DNA of 64,000 nucleotides from JAWRCU01 sp033542235 (GCF_033542235.1 NZ_JAWRCU010000003.1:620001-684000), one strand, 5' to 3'. Shown: positions 34,233 to 42,849, counted from the first letter of the stretch. A program made the numbers and translations. Notes: generated by a model from the sequence alone, not told the origin.

Positions 34233-35963
34233 CTATGGGCGGCTACCCGCGACGACCTCGGCTTCAGCCAGATGGGGCAATTCCGGCTCTACGCTCTGCG
34301 TGCCACCGCGCCAGGAAGCGAAGGCCGCAATCAGATAAAGGACCGCGGAGAAGGTGAAGGCGAAGATGAGGCCGTGCTTGAACGGGCCCGACATCAGCCC
34401 CGGAAAGAACTCGTGACCCGTCAAGGTGGCGATGTTGGCCGCCGGCAGCGCATGCAGCACCCCGGCTGGGATCAGCTCGCCCATCGGATTGTAACCCAGA
34501 AAAGCGGCGAACAGGCTTGCCACAGGCGGCATGGTGGCGATCTGGTGAGCCACGGCATCCGGCACGTGTTGAGCAAGCAGGCCGCTTTCCATTGCCTGCG
34601 GGAGGCTGACGGCGAGTCCCGCAAGCATCAGGGAAAAGAACAGACCGATCGATAGCACCTGCCCGGCATTGGTGGTGGTGGCGCGCATGCCCGATGCCTG
34701 TCCGCGCTCACGAGCCGGGACCGAATTCATGATTTGCGTGGAGTTCGGTGCCACGAACAGCCCGGAGCCGAGACCGTTGAGGAAGAGCAGTGCGGCGAAG
34801 ATGGTGTAGGAGAAATCAGCCGGCAATTCCATCAGGGCAACGAATGAGACAGCGCCAGTGATCATTCCGCCGACGGCGAAAGGTATGCCGCCGATGCGAT
34901 CGGAATAATAGCCGGAGATCGGGCCAGCCAGCAGGAAGCCTATGGTCAGCGGCAGCATGAAGATCGCCGACCAAAGCGGCGTCTCCTCGAAGGAGTAGCC
35001 ATGCAGTGGGAGCCAGATGCCTTGCAGCCACACGATCAACATGAACTGCAAGCCGCCGCGCGCAATGCCGGAGCAGAGATTGGCGATATTTCCCCAGGCA
35101 AACCCCTGAATGCGGAACAGCTTCAGGTCCAGCATCGGCCGCTCGACACGTGTCTCGATGGCGAGGAAGGCGATCAGCGACAATAACCCAATCGCAAAGA
35201 AGGACAGGACCCTGGGGCTGAACCAGGCCATCGTCTGGTCCCCATAGGGCTGCAATCCATAGGTGATGGCGGTGAGGATCAGTACCAGCCCGAGCCCGAA
35301 GGTGATATTGCCGAGCCAATCGATCTTGTGACTACGCCGGTTCGGCGCATCATGGAGTTTCAAATAGGCCCAGATCGTGCCGACCAGACCGAAAGGCACA
35401 TTGATCCAAAACACCAGCCTCCAATTGCTGTCGGCCAGAAGACCGCCGATGAGCAGGCCGATGAACTGTCCGCCGATAGCCGCCACGACATTGATGCCGA
35501 GTGCGAATCCACGCTGTTCGGGCGGAAAGGCGTCGGTGAGCAGGGCCGTTGAATTGGCCATAATCAATGCACCGCCTATCCCCTGAACGATCCTTACGCT
35601 GATCAGATACATGGCCGCGAAGTCGCCTTGGCCCGGCAACAGGCTCAGCGCAATGGAGGCCGCCGTGAATATGGCGAAGCCCTGATTGTACATTCTTGCC
35701 CGGCCGAACTGGTCCCCCAACCGGCCGAAGGCCACGACCAGTACTGCCGTGGCGATCATGTAGCCGATGATCGCCCAGAGCAGGTAATTGATGTTGCCGG
35801 GATCGAGCGCTTTCAGCCCTATGCCTCGAAACACCGCCGGCAGGCTGATAAGGAGTATCGAGCCATTGATGGCCGCAGCGAGCATGCCAAGGGTCGTGTT
35901 GCTCAAAACCACCCATTTGTGGATCTGAGGACGTTCGGGTCGAATTGCATTCACGGCAGGCAT
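34233..35963 (-). CDS. MFS drug-efflux transporter, DHA2 (14-helix) type
   Basis: A 576-residue member of the EmrB/QacA group. Motif A appears as GRLGDQFGRARMYNQG, motif C region as VRIVQGIGGALIMANSTALLTDAFPPEQRG, and about 14 hydrophobic helices fill the sequence. The family exports lipophilic or cationic compounds with proton antiport. A TetR gene is divergent across a 73-bp gap holding repeated operator-like sequences, so the pump is most likely repressed by that regulator. Confidence 0.92.
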   Translation of the reverse strand: MPAVNAIRPERPQIHKWVVLSNTTLGMLAAAINGSILLISLPAVFRGIGLKALDPGNINYLLWAIIGYMIATAVLVVAFGRLGDQFGRARMYNQGFAIFTAASIALSLLPGQGDFAAMYLISVRIVQGIGGALIMANSTALLTDAFPPEQRGFALGINVVAAIGGQFIGLLIGGLLADSNWRLVFWINVPFGLVGTIWAYLKLHDAPNRRSHKIDWLGNITFGLGLVLILTAITYGLQPYGDQTMAWFSPRVLSFFAIGLLSLIAFLAIETRVERPMLDLKLFRIQGFAWGNIANLCSGIARGGLQFMLIVWLQGIWLPLHGYSFEETPLWSAIFMLPLTIGFLLAGPISGYYSDRIGGIPFAVGGMITGAVSFVALMELPADFSYTIFAALLFLNGLGSGLFVAPNSTQIMNSVPARERGQASGMRATTTNAGQVLSIGLFFSLMLAGLAVSLPQAMESGLLAQHVPDAVAHQIATMPPVASLFAAFLGYNPMGELIPAGVLHALPAANIATLTGHEFFPGLMSGPFKHGLIFAFTFSAVLYLIAAFASWRGGTQSVEPELPHLAEAEVVAGSRP

Positions 35964-36008
35964 GGAGACAGCATTTCCCGACGGCTGGCGGAACGAAGGG
36001 GAAAGACA

Positions 36009-36050
36009 TATATGAGGATAGCCTCAGTTAGGCTATATGAGGATGGCCTC
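36009..36050 (+). promoter_or_regulatory. Probable TetR operator: 17-bp direct repeat plus palindrome
   Basis: TATATGAGGATAGCCTC (36009-36025) recurs as TATATGAGGATGGCCTC (36034-36050) with one mismatch and a 25-bp period. Between them ATAGCCT-N5-AGGCTAT forms a perfect 7-bp inverted repeat (36018-36036). The second copy contains the TetR start codon at 36037 and the first is 46 bp from the pump start, so binding would block both divergent genes. Confidence 0.65.
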
Positions 36051-36642
36051 GGATAAAGCAAGTAGCAATCTGTTGAAGGCGCGCACGCCTCAGCGTGAAA
36101 GGGGCCGCATGCGCGTGGCCGCTTTGATGGCGGCCGGCGCCGAACTGTTCGTAGAAAAGGGCTTCGCCGGCACCACGATGACAGAGATCGCGGCGCGTGC
36201 GGGTGCGGCGATCGGCACGCTCTACCTGTTCTTTCCGACCAAGGAGGCACTGGCGCAAGCCATTCTGAAAGAGCATGCCGATCATCTTTCGGCCGAACTC
36301 GATGCGCTCGCGGAACGTTCTGTTGGCAGGGCGCCCACCGAGATCGCCGATGCCCTGTTTTCGGTGCTCGGCAGCTTTCTGGCGGATCGTCCCGCCTATT
36401 CCGCTGTCTTGGACCTGCCCGGCGACGACGCCTGGCTGCGAAGTGTGCGTGCACGGCGCCGCGAGCAGATTGCAGCCCTTTTTGCCAAGGCGGACCCGCC
36501 CTTGCCGGGCGAGCAAGCAGAGCGGTTGGCAATCATCGTGCCGCAACTCATGCGCATTCCCTTATCGCTGCTGGGCGAGCGAAAGCTACGGGACGGCGTT
36601 CTGGAGGAACTGCGTCTCATGCTGCGCCACCATTTGAGCTAG
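36037..36642 (+). CDS. TetR-family transcriptional regulator
   Basis: A 201-residue regulator. The N-terminal helix-turn-helix is AALMAAGAELFVEKGFAGTTMTEIAARAGAAIGTLYLFFPTKEAL (about 28-72). The C-terminal ligand-binding domain is variable as usual. It is divergent from an MFS pump and its start codon lies within the direct-repeat operator, which predicts autoregulation and pump repression. The ATG at 36037 is used; 36043 is an alternative only two codons later. Confidence 0.92.
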   Translation: MRMASDKASSNLLKARTPQRERGRMRVAALMAAGAELFVEKGFAGTTMTEIAARAGAAIGTLYLFFPTKEALAQAILKEHADHLSAELDALAERSVGRAPTEIADALFSVLGSFLADRPAYSAVLDLPGDDAWLRSVRARRREQIAALFAKADPPLPGEQAERLAIIVPQLMRIPLSLLGERKLRDGVLEELRLMLRHHLS

Positions 36643-36812
36643 TTTAGATGCGCTACGGTGTGTGGAGATTGGCATCAGGCCGAGCCGGAATCGAAGATGG
36701 CGCAAGGCGACAAAATGGCGGCTTCCGAGGACCGGAGCGGAGCGTACATGCAGCTACTTGGGCACCGGAAACTGCCATTTGCCGGCCGGCGTCACGCGAA
36801 TGTCCGCACACC

Positions 36813-37457
36813 TTAGTCCAGGTCCGGGCGGACAAAGTCTCCTGTCGCGGGGTCCATGACCCAGAGTTCGCCGGTTGAGATGTCGAACCAGGCGCCAAAG
36901 AGCGAAATCCGACCCTTCTCTTCGAGAATCTTCACGCAGGGGAAGGTCCTGAGATTGGCGATGGAGAAGCGTATCGAGATGCGCTCGAGAGCGGTCTGCC
37001 GCTCGCCGGCCGTCATCATCGTGTTGCCCTGGACCGCTTGTGCCGCGGGCTCGACGAGGCTCATCCATTTGCCGATGAAGTCGCCCGGCGAAAGCGGCGG
37101 CCCGCCTGGGGTCAGCGCGGCGCGTATGCCGCCGCAGCGGCCATGCCCCATGACGACGATGTTCCGCACCTTGAGGCTTTGCACCGCGAACTCGAGCGCG
37201 GCGGAGGTCGAGTGGTACTCGCCGTCCGGCGCATAGGGTGGCACGAGGTTGGCGACGTTGCGCAGCACGAACAGCTCGCCCGGCCCGGCATCGAAGATAG
37301 TTTCGGGTGCCGAGCGCGAGTCGCAGCAGGCGATCACCATCGTCTCGGGCGCCTGACCGTCACGGGCGAGCGAGCGATAGCGCGCAGTCTCGTCGGCGAA
37401 TTTCCCGGCCATGAAGCTGCGGTAGCCGGCAAGCAGTTTCTCGGGGAGGCGGACCAT
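36813..37457 (-). CDS. Beta-carbonic anhydrase
   Basis: Interconverts CO2 and bicarbonate. At 214 residues it has the zinc ligands C45 in ACCDSR, H105 and C108 in VMGHGRCGGI, and the D46/R48 dyad of the active site. GPGELFVLRNVANLVPP is the standard family stretch. The start at 37457 (MVRLPEKLLAGY) matches bacterial homologues; the upstream extension to 37493 does not. It appears monocistronic. Confidence 0.93.
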   Translation of the reverse strand: MVRLPEKLLAGYRSFMAGKFADETARYRSLARDGQAPETMVIACCDSRSAPETIFDAGPGELFVLRNVANLVPPYAPDGEYHSTSAALEFAVQSLKVRNIVVMGHGRCGGIRAALTPGGPPLSPGDFIGKWMSLVEPAAQAVQGNTMMTAGERQTALERISIRFSIANLRTFPCVKILEEKGRISLFGAWFDISTGELWVMDPATGDFVRPDLD

Positions 37458-37507
37458 GCCTCTGCAGCTAACGCAAAGCCGCGTGGGGATCAATGCTCCG
37501 CTTCGCC

Positions 37508-37623
37508 AGGGGAGTAGGGCAGTAGGGCAGTAGGAAAAAGAATCCTGCCTAGCGCCACGTGCAAGCGCCCTTTGAGGCCTCTTATCCCCCTACTGCCTTA
37601 CTGCCCTACTGCCCTATTGCCTT
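37508..37623 (+). repeat. Octamer array forming a palindrome, end of the DUF429 gene
   Basis: The left arm (37508-37534) is AGGGGAGT, AGGGCAGT, AGGGCAGT, AGG. The right arm (37584-37623) is five octamers of the type ACTGCCCT/ATTGCCTT. The centre is about 50 bp. The right arm ends 3 bp before the DUF429 stop codon at 37627. Third locus of the family found at 9025 and 26915. Confidence 0.82.
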
Positions 37624-37626
37624 AAT

Positions 37627-38406
37627 TCAGGCCCATATCGCCACCGGTATGCCGTGGCCGTCAGCGCCGGGCGGGTCCGGGAACGGTCGCGCTTCGCCGC
37701 GCGCAAGCCGCGCGGCAACGAAGAGCAAGGCCGACGCGTCCAGAAAGTCGTCCGAGGCGGCGCCGCGCGGCGGGAGCGCGCCCAGAAACTCGGGTGCAAG
37801 CCCGAGGCCGGCGAGAAGCGCTCGTCGCTCCGCCATTCCCGGCGGATTGATCAGCCCCTTCAGCTTCTTTGGCAAACGCATCGCCGCTTCGCCATTGAGT
37901 CGCCAGAACGCGACTTCGGGATGCGATTCGATCACCCGAGCACGCAGCTCGGGGCGGGTAATCAGCAGCGCATCGATCTCGCGGATCTTGGAGAAGATGC
38001 CGAAGGCCTGGATGGATACGCCGCGCGGCGGATCGGACGTCGCGCGCGCCACCTCGCTGGCGATGCGGTGGCCCTCGTACCAGCGCTCGACCGTCGTGAA
38101 GGACTCCGAGAAGGCGTGCACCGCCGCCCGCGAGGGGATCGAGAAGACGCTTGACTGGCGCTCGCCAAGGAAGGCGCGGACCAGCACCTCGGGCCCGCGT
38201 CCGCCACGAGAGGTGAAATCGGGCAGGCCGATCGGCATGTCGACGGCGATGATGGCGTTGTCGGGCAAACTGTCGACCAGCGCCGTGAAGGCCGGAAAGA
38301 CGCCAACCTCGGGCGCGTTGCCGGGATGGCGGACAACCGCGATCCACCCAGCCTTGCAGCCATCCGCCCCGGCTATCGTCCGCCCTACCGATTCCAGTGC
38401 ATTCAA
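37627..38406 (-). CDS. DUF429 domain protein (predicted nuclease-fold)
   Basis: A 259-residue soluble protein. GADGCKAGWIAVV and AVDMPIGLPDF at the N-terminus are the two Asp-bearing motifs of DUF429, followed by FSIPSRAAVHAF, ESHPEVAFWRLNG and DDFLDASALLFVAARLARGEA. DUF429 is related to the RNase H-like fold and is predicted to be a nuclease; no function is proven. Its start overlaps the pdxY stop by 4 bp (ATGA), so it is translated with pyridoxal kinase. Confidence 0.88.
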   Translation of the reverse strand: MNALESVGRTIAGADGCKAGWIAVVRHPGNAPEVGVFPAFTALVDSLPDNAIIAVDMPIGLPDFTSRGGRGPEVLVRAFLGERQSSVFSIPSRAAVHAFSESFTTVERWYEGHRIASEVARATSDPPRGVSIQAFGIFSKIREIDALLITRPELRARVIESHPEVAFWRLNGEAAMRLPKKLKGLINPPGMAERRALLAGLGLAPEFLGALPPRGAASDDFLDASALLFVAARLARGEARPFPDPPGADGHGIPVAIWA

Positions 38407-39281
38407 GCGCGGCGGTCCCTGCCGGGGTGCTGCAGATGGCGCAGCTGCACCATGGCCATCGGGTGCGACAGGCTCCCGGCATCGGTCTCGAGCTGCAATT
38501 CGTCGCCGCCGCGCTTGGCCGTGCGCGCAAGTATCTCGAACACCGCCGCGGTGGTGGACTGCAGCGCCTTGGCGACTGGCTGGCCGGCGAGCAGCCGCGC
38601 GAGATAGACGGCGGCGGTCAGGTCGCCAAGGCCGTTGGGCGGCCTTTCGATGATGCGATGCTCCGCAAGCAGCGCCTCGGACGGGGTGAGCAGCAGGTTG
38701 CCTGTGCTACCGGCGAGCATCGCCGGAGCCGACGTGACCAGCATCGTGTGCGGCCCGGCATCGAGCGCCGCCGCCATGACCGCCTTGAGATCGTCAAGCT
38801 TGGCGCCGCTCATCCATTCGAGCTCGAAGCGGTTGGGAGTTGCGATATTGGCGACGGGCATGAGCACGTCGCGTATCGCCGCCGCGGTTTCGCCCGGTAT
38901 GTAAAGCCCGCCCGAATCGCCCATGACCGGGTCGCAGACGTAAAGCGCCCTGGGGTTCTTCGCTCTCACGGCTCCGACCAGCGAGGCGACGGCGTTGACC
39001 TGGCCCGCATCGCCGAGATAGCCGGAAAGCACTGCGCCGACTTCGCCGAGCCAGGGCGCGTTCTCCAGGTCCTCCATCAGAGCGGCGAACTTGTTGGGCT
39101 CGGGCACGATGCGCGTTGCCCGGCCATGGCCCGGGTGCCACGGCAGGATCACGGTGGGGACGGCCCATACCGGATGGCCGAGCGTTTCCAACGCGAAGAC
39201 TACGGCGCGGTTGCCCACCGTGCCGCGCGCGACATGGCTTGAAACGACGATCACCGCGCGGGGCGAATCTGTAGTGGTCAA
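38403..39281 (-). CDS. pdxY: Pyridoxal kinase PdxY
   Basis: Phosphorylates pyridoxal in the vitamin B6 salvage pathway. About 292 residues, ribokinase/PfkB-like. The motifs are VVSSHVARGTVGNRAVVFALETLG, GYLGDAGQV, YVCDPVMGD, ANIATPNRFELEWMSG and the catalytic NGLGDLTAAVYLARLL. No ATG is available at the family N-terminus; the TTG at 39281 fits best, lying 5 bp after the stop of the small upstream gene. The ribosome-binding site is weak, so coupling to that gene is likely. Confidence 0.9.
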   Translation of the reverse strand: MTTTDSPRAVIVVSSHVARGTVGNRAVVFALETLGHPVWAVPTVILPWHPGHGRATRIVPEPNKFAALMEDLENAPWLGEVGAVLSGYLGDAGQVNAVASLVGAVRAKNPRALYVCDPVMGDSGGLYIPGETAAAIRDVLMPVANIATPNRFELEWMSGAKLDDLKAVMAAALDAGPHTMLVTSAPAMLAGSTGNLLLTPSEALLAEHRIIERPPNGLGDLTAAVYLARLLAGQPVAKALQSTTAAVFEILARTAKRGGDELQLETDAGSLSHPMAMVQLRHLQHPGRDRRA

Positions 39282-39286
39282 TGAGA

Positions 39287-39532
39287 TCAGGCCCCGGCGA
39301 CGAAAAGGCTCACCGCCCAGAAAATCAGCACGCACACAATGAGGATGCCGAGCGTGCGGCCGATCCGCGTGCCCCACACCTCGATCCAGTCGTTCTGGTC
39401 GGCATCGGCTGCAGCGAAGTGGTCGCGGGCGAACCCGGTGGTCCGGCCGAACAAGCTCGAATCGCGCGCGACGCGCTCGAGAATCCGCTGCGATTCCGCA
39501 GAACGGTCACCATGCCCGGCGTCAGCAGCCAT
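39287..39532 (-). CDS. Small membrane protein upstream of pdxY, hypothetical
   Basis: An 81-residue protein with an Asp/Arg-rich soluble N-terminus and one C-terminal transmembrane helix (IGRTLGILIVCVLIFWAVSL, about 57-76), i.e. tail-anchored. It lies 5 bp before pdxY in the same operon. Comparable short tail-anchored proteins accompany pdxY in related rhizobia as far as I recall, but no function is known. Confidence 0.72.
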   Translation of the reverse strand: MAADAGHGDRSAESQRILERVARDSSLFGRTTGFARDHFAAADADQNDWIEVWGTRIGRTLGILIVCVLIFWAVSLFVAGA

Positions 39533-39716
39533 GCGTAAATCCCTTTGCGCTCATGATAGCGTTTTTCGGCGCGTCGGTCACAGCGCGATATCAGCAAACT
39601 GATCAGGGTTCCAGACCGAGCTTCACGTGCAGCGTTGCGCCGGCCGAGCCGTCATTCCTTCCGCCAGCGTTTGTGCTACAGCTATGGCGCGACCGCCGCT
39701 GATCGAGGAGACACAG

Positions 39717-40352
39717 ATGCAAGCTGCCGCGCCTACACGCTTTTTTGCGGTTCGTGACCTTCGTGCCTTCCTGCTCTTGGTTCTTTTTCTGCCACTCCTT
39801 GCGAGCTGCGGGTACAACACCATCCCCACAGCGGAGGAGAAGGCGAAAGCCGCCTGGAGCGAGGTGCTCAACCAGTATCAGCGCCGCGCGGACCTGATCC
39901 CCAACCTCGTCGAAACCGTAAAGGGCTATGCGAGCCACGAAAGGGACACGCTGCAGGCGGTGGTCGAGGCACGTGCCAAGGCGACGCAGGTGACGGTCTC
40001 ACCGCAGACGCTGTCGGACCCCAACGCCTTCAAGGCGTTCCAGGACAGCCAGGCAGGCCTCACCAACTCGCTGTCGCGGCTGCTTGCCGTCGTTGAGAAC
40101 TACCCGGACCTCAAGGCGAACCAGAATTTCCTGGCGCTGCAGGCGCAGCTCGAAGGAACCGAGAACCGCATCGCGGTCGCTCGCCGCGACTATATCGAGG
40201 CGGTGCGCGAGTACAATTTGACGCTGAGGACGTTCCCGTCGGTACTGTGGGCGACCTTGTGGTTCACCAACAACGAGCCCTACCAGACATTCACCATTCC
40301 TGACGACAAGATGCAGGTGCCGACGGTCAATTTCGGGACGTCGAAGGGCTGA
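39717..40352 (+). CDS. LemA family lipoprotein
   Basis: A 211-residue protein with a lipobox (LPLLASC-GYN) and the LemA fold of long helices: AWSEVLNQYQRRADLIPNLVETVKGYASHERDTL, then LSRLLAVVENYPDLKANQNF and the C-terminal FPSVLWATLWFTNNEPYQTF. LemA proteins are envelope proteins often paired with TPM-domain genes, as here. GAGGAG at 39704-39709 places the start at 39717; the frame opening at 39627 is earlier noise. Confidence 0.9.
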   Translation: MQAAAPTRFFAVRDLRAFLLLVLFLPLLASCGYNTIPTAEEKAKAAWSEVLNQYQRRADLIPNLVETVKGYASHERDTLQAVVEARAKATQVTVSPQTLSDPNAFKAFQDSQAGLTNSLSRLLAVVENYPDLKANQNFLALQAQLEGTENRIAVARRDYIEAVREYNLTLRTFPSVLWATLWFTNNEPYQTFTIPDDKMQVPTVNFGTSKG

Positions 40353-40393
40353 GTGGCGCGGGCGGATCGCAGGCAACGTCGGTTTCGCAGGAT

Positions 40394-41401
40394 ATGCAGA
40401 GGTTTTCGACCTTCGCGCCCCCCTCTGGCCTGCCGGCCATCTCCCCCGCAAGCGGGGAGATCGGCTGTCATTTTGGGTTTCGCCAATCTCCAACGTTGCC
40501 GGTTGGCGAAATCAAAGCGGCCGTCCAATCTCCCCCCTTGCGGGGGAGATGTCCGGCAGGACAGAGGGGGGCGCCTCGCACTGCCCTCTCATTATTCTTA
40601 ACTATCATCCTCGCACTCCTCCCCCTCTCCGCCTTTGCCGCGGAGCTGCCGAAACTTACCGGACGGGTGGTCGACAATGCTGGCATGATCGACCCGGCGA
40701 CCAAGGCGGCGCTCGTGAAAAAGCTGGAAGACTTCCAGAAAAAGGGCTCCGACCAGATCGTCGTCGCCACTGTCGATTCGCTCGACGGCGAGCCGCTCGA
40801 GGACTACGCCAATCGGCTGTTCCGGGCCTGGGGCCTCGGCCAGGCAGGCGAGAACAACGGCGTGCTGCTGCTTGTCGCAAAGAGTGACCGCAAGATGCGC
40901 ATCGAGGTCGGCTACGGGCTCGAAGGGACGCTGACCGACCTGCATACGAAGCTGATCATCGAGAACACGATGGTGCCGGCGTTTCGCGCCGGCGACTTCT
41001 CCGGCGGCATCAGCCGAGCGGTCGACGACATCATTATGGTGCTCGAGGGCAATGCAGCCGAGCTGGAAGCACGCGGCAGGCGCAACGCGGAGGAGCAGAG
41101 CAGCTGGTCGGTGGACGACTATGTGCCCATTCTCTTCATGCTCGTCTGGGCGACCCTTTTCTTCGGCGGCTTCGCGATGGCGGTGCTGCCGCCGATATTC
41201 GGCCGCAAGATCGGCCCCGGCCGCTACCGCTGGCTGGGGATGGATTTCCAGACCGGCGGCTCGCGCAGGTCGGGGGGCGGCTGGCCCACGGGAGGCGGCG
41301 GATGGTCTTCGGGCGGATCCGGCTGGTCCTCCGGCTCGGGCGGTGGATTTTCCGGTGGAGGCGGTTCGTCCGGAGGCGGCGGAGCCTCGGGGAGCTGGTG
41401 A
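40394..41401 (+). CDS. TPM-domain protein (YgcG-like) with a repeat-derived 5' end
   Basis: A membrane protein with a periplasmic TPM domain (LPKLTGRVVDNAGMIDP to VDDIIMVLEG), one C-terminal transmembrane helix (about YVPILFMLVWATLFFGGFAM) and a Gly/Ser/Trp-rich tail of about 60 residues. The domain is preceded by a good signal peptide (LFLTIILALLPLSAFAAE). No ordinary start lies between the signal peptide and the long palindrome at 40415-40574: the in-frame ATG at 40394 requires translating the whole palindrome, and a TTG at 40538 lies inside it. Start therefore unresolved. TPM proteins are linked to photosystem repair in plants and membrane protein turnover in bacteria. It follows lemA and is followed by a second TPM gene 2 bp later. 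Confidence 0.82.
   Translation: MQRFSTFAPPSGLPAISPASGEIGCHFGFRQSPTLPVGEIKAAVQSPPLRGRCPAGQRGAPRTALSLFLTIILALLPLSAFAAELPKLTGRVVDNAGMIDPATKAALVKKLEDFQKKGSDQIVVATVDSLDGEPLEDYANRLFRAWGLGQAGENNGVLLLVAKSDRKMRIEVGYGLEGTLTDLHTKLIIENTMVPAFRAGDFSGGISRAVDDIIMVLEGNAAELEARGRRNAEEQSSWSVDDYVPILFMLVWATLFFGGFAMAVLPPIFGRKIGPGRYRWLGMDFQTGGSRRSGGGWPTGGGGWSSGGSGWSSGSGGGFSGGGGSSGGGGASGSW
40415..40574 (+). repeat. Long palindromic element covering the 5' end of the TPM gene
   Basis: The outer arms are GCGCCCCCCTCTG (from 40415) and CAGAGGGGGGCGC (to 40573). Inside are CCGGCCATCTCCCC/GGGGGAGATGTCCGGC, a CGCAAGCG hairpin, and the mirrored CGCCAATC/GTTGGCG blocks. It is a rhizobial RPE/REP-like element. It lies directly between lemA and the TPM coding region and its right arm abuts the signal-peptide codons. 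Confidence 0.8.
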
Positions 41402-41403
41402 GC

Positions 41404-42039
41404 ATGGCGCGCACGATGACACCGGAAGAACACGCTCGCATCGCTGAGGCCGTCCGGGCTGCGGAGGCGAGGACCTCGGGCGAGATCTTCTGCGTCGTGG
41501 CCCGTTCCAGCGCCGGCTACTTCTTCCACGCCGCCTTCATGGTTACGCTGGCGATCGTCATCCTCAGCCTTCCCGTCGCCTATCTGCTGGACCTCTGGTG
41601 GTACGAGCTGAAGCCGGTGACTCTGGTGGCCGTGCAGCTCATCACCATCGCCTGCGCTCTCATCGCGCTTGCGCTCTTCCCGGCACTCCGCATCCATCTC
41701 GTGCCGCTTTCCCATCGCTACGGCCATGCGCACGAGAACGCGATGAAGCAGTTCCTCGGCCGCAACATCCACATGACGGCTGCTCGCACCGGCGTGCTGC
41801 TGTTCGTCTCGCTCGCCGAGCGCTATGCGGAGGTGCTGGCGGACGCCGGTATCGACGCCAAAGTTCCGCAGCAGACCTGGGATTCGGTTGTCGCCGGCCT
41901 GATCGACCATGCACGTGACGACCGCATCGCCGAGGGCTTCGTCGAAGCGATCGGCGCGGTCGGCGCGCTGCTTGCCGAACATTTTCCGGTGGCGGCCGGG
42001 GACGTGAACGAGCTCGACGATCACGTCGTCGAGATTTGA
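41404..42039 (+). CDS. Second TPM-domain membrane protein
   Basis: A 211-residue protein: an N-terminal helix with the TPM-like segment RIAEAVRAAEARTSGEIFCVVARSS, two transmembrane helices (about 37-60 and 72-95), then the TPM core with GVLLFVSLAERYAEVLADAGIDAKV. It starts 2 bp after the previous TPM gene, and GGGGAG at the end of that gene serves as ribosome-binding site. It forms the LemA-TPM-TPM operon. Confidence 0.88.
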   Translation: MARTMTPEEHARIAEAVRAAEARTSGEIFCVVARSSAGYFFHAAFMVTLAIVILSLPVAYLLDLWWYELKPVTLVAVQLITIACALIALALFPALRIHLVPLSHRYGHAHENAMKQFLGRNIHMTAARTGVLLFVSLAERYAEVLADAGIDAKVPQQTWDSVVAGLIDHARDDRIAEGFVEAIGAVGALLAEHFPVAAGDVNELDDHVVEI

Positions 42040-42167
42040 TCCGCCAGCACTCTTCGCCAGATCCCGGACGTGCTAGGCTTGTCGGTGGCAGCAGTCTGTG
42101 CGCAATCGCCGCGCCTGAGGCAGCTGCTATTGGCACGCCGGACCGCTGCCGCTATGGTTAATGAACT

Positions 42168-42674
42168 ATGACCATACTTGCCGTTGATATCCGCAGGGCT
42201 GACCAGAGTGATGCGATCGCGATCTCGGAAGTGCATCACGACGCATGGCAATACGCTTATACCGGCATCATTCCCTATCGCGCGCTGAACGCGATGATCA
42301 ACCGCCGCGGCGCCCAGTGGTGGGCCAATGCGATTCGCCGTGCGGCGACGGTGCTCGTCATCGAGGTCGGCGGCAAGATCGCCGGCTATGCCACGATCGG
42401 CCGCAACCGCGCTCGTGAATTGAAGCAGGAAGGCGAGATCTACGAACTCTATCTGCGGCCCGAGTGCCAGGGAATCGGGCTCGGCACTCGCTTGTTTACG
42501 GAAGCGCGCGGCCGGCTCAAGGCGCATGGCCTGCGCGGGCTCGTGGTCTGGGCGCTCGAAGAGAACACGAACGCAATCTCCTTCTATGCCGGTGCCGGCG
42601 GCCGCGACATCGCGGAGGGGGTCGAGGTCTTCGACCAGAAGGCATTGCGCAAGGTTGCCTTCGTCTGGGACTGA
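42168..42674 (+). CDS. GNAT-family N-acetyltransferase
   Basis: A 168-residue acetyltransferase. VDIRRADQSDAIAISEVHHDAWQYAYTGIIPYRAL is a typical GNAT opening; the acetyl-CoA site is ELYLRPECQGIGLGTRLF, and LVVWALEENTNAISFYAGAGG is the C-terminal signature. RimI-like in outline, but the substrate is unknown. GGTTAAT is a weak ribosome-binding site. Confidence 0.88.
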   Translation: MTILAVDIRRADQSDAIAISEVHHDAWQYAYTGIIPYRALNAMINRRGAQWWANAIRRAATVLVIEVGGKIAGYATIGRNRARELKQEGEIYELYLRPECQGIGLGTRLFTEARGRLKAHGLRGLVVWALEENTNAISFYAGAGGRDIAEGVEVFDQKALRKVAFVWD

Positions 42675-42704
42675 TCCCTCCGCACTGCGATTATCTCTTG
42701 TTCT

Positions 42705-42770
42705 ACGCATCGGATTTTCCGAAAACCGCTTCTCACTTTTCGGTCCGATGCGCTAAATCAGCACGCTCTC
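42705..42770 (-). repeat. Two-hairpin intergenic element, CGCATCGG family (copy 1, inverted)
   Basis: ACGCATCGGATTTTCCGAAAACCGC, CACTTTTCGG and TCCGATGCG form the first hairpin (GCATCGG/CCGATGC ends), then TAAATCA and GCTCT as in the copies at 44081 and 58730, read here in the opposite orientation. It sits in the gap before ppa. Confidence 0.65.
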
Positions 42771-42849
42771 ACATTGGTCGGCATGGCGGGTTGCCTGGCG
42801 CCGGCTGGAAAGCTATTCGCTCGCCCTACAAAACGAGAGGGCCAGTTGC

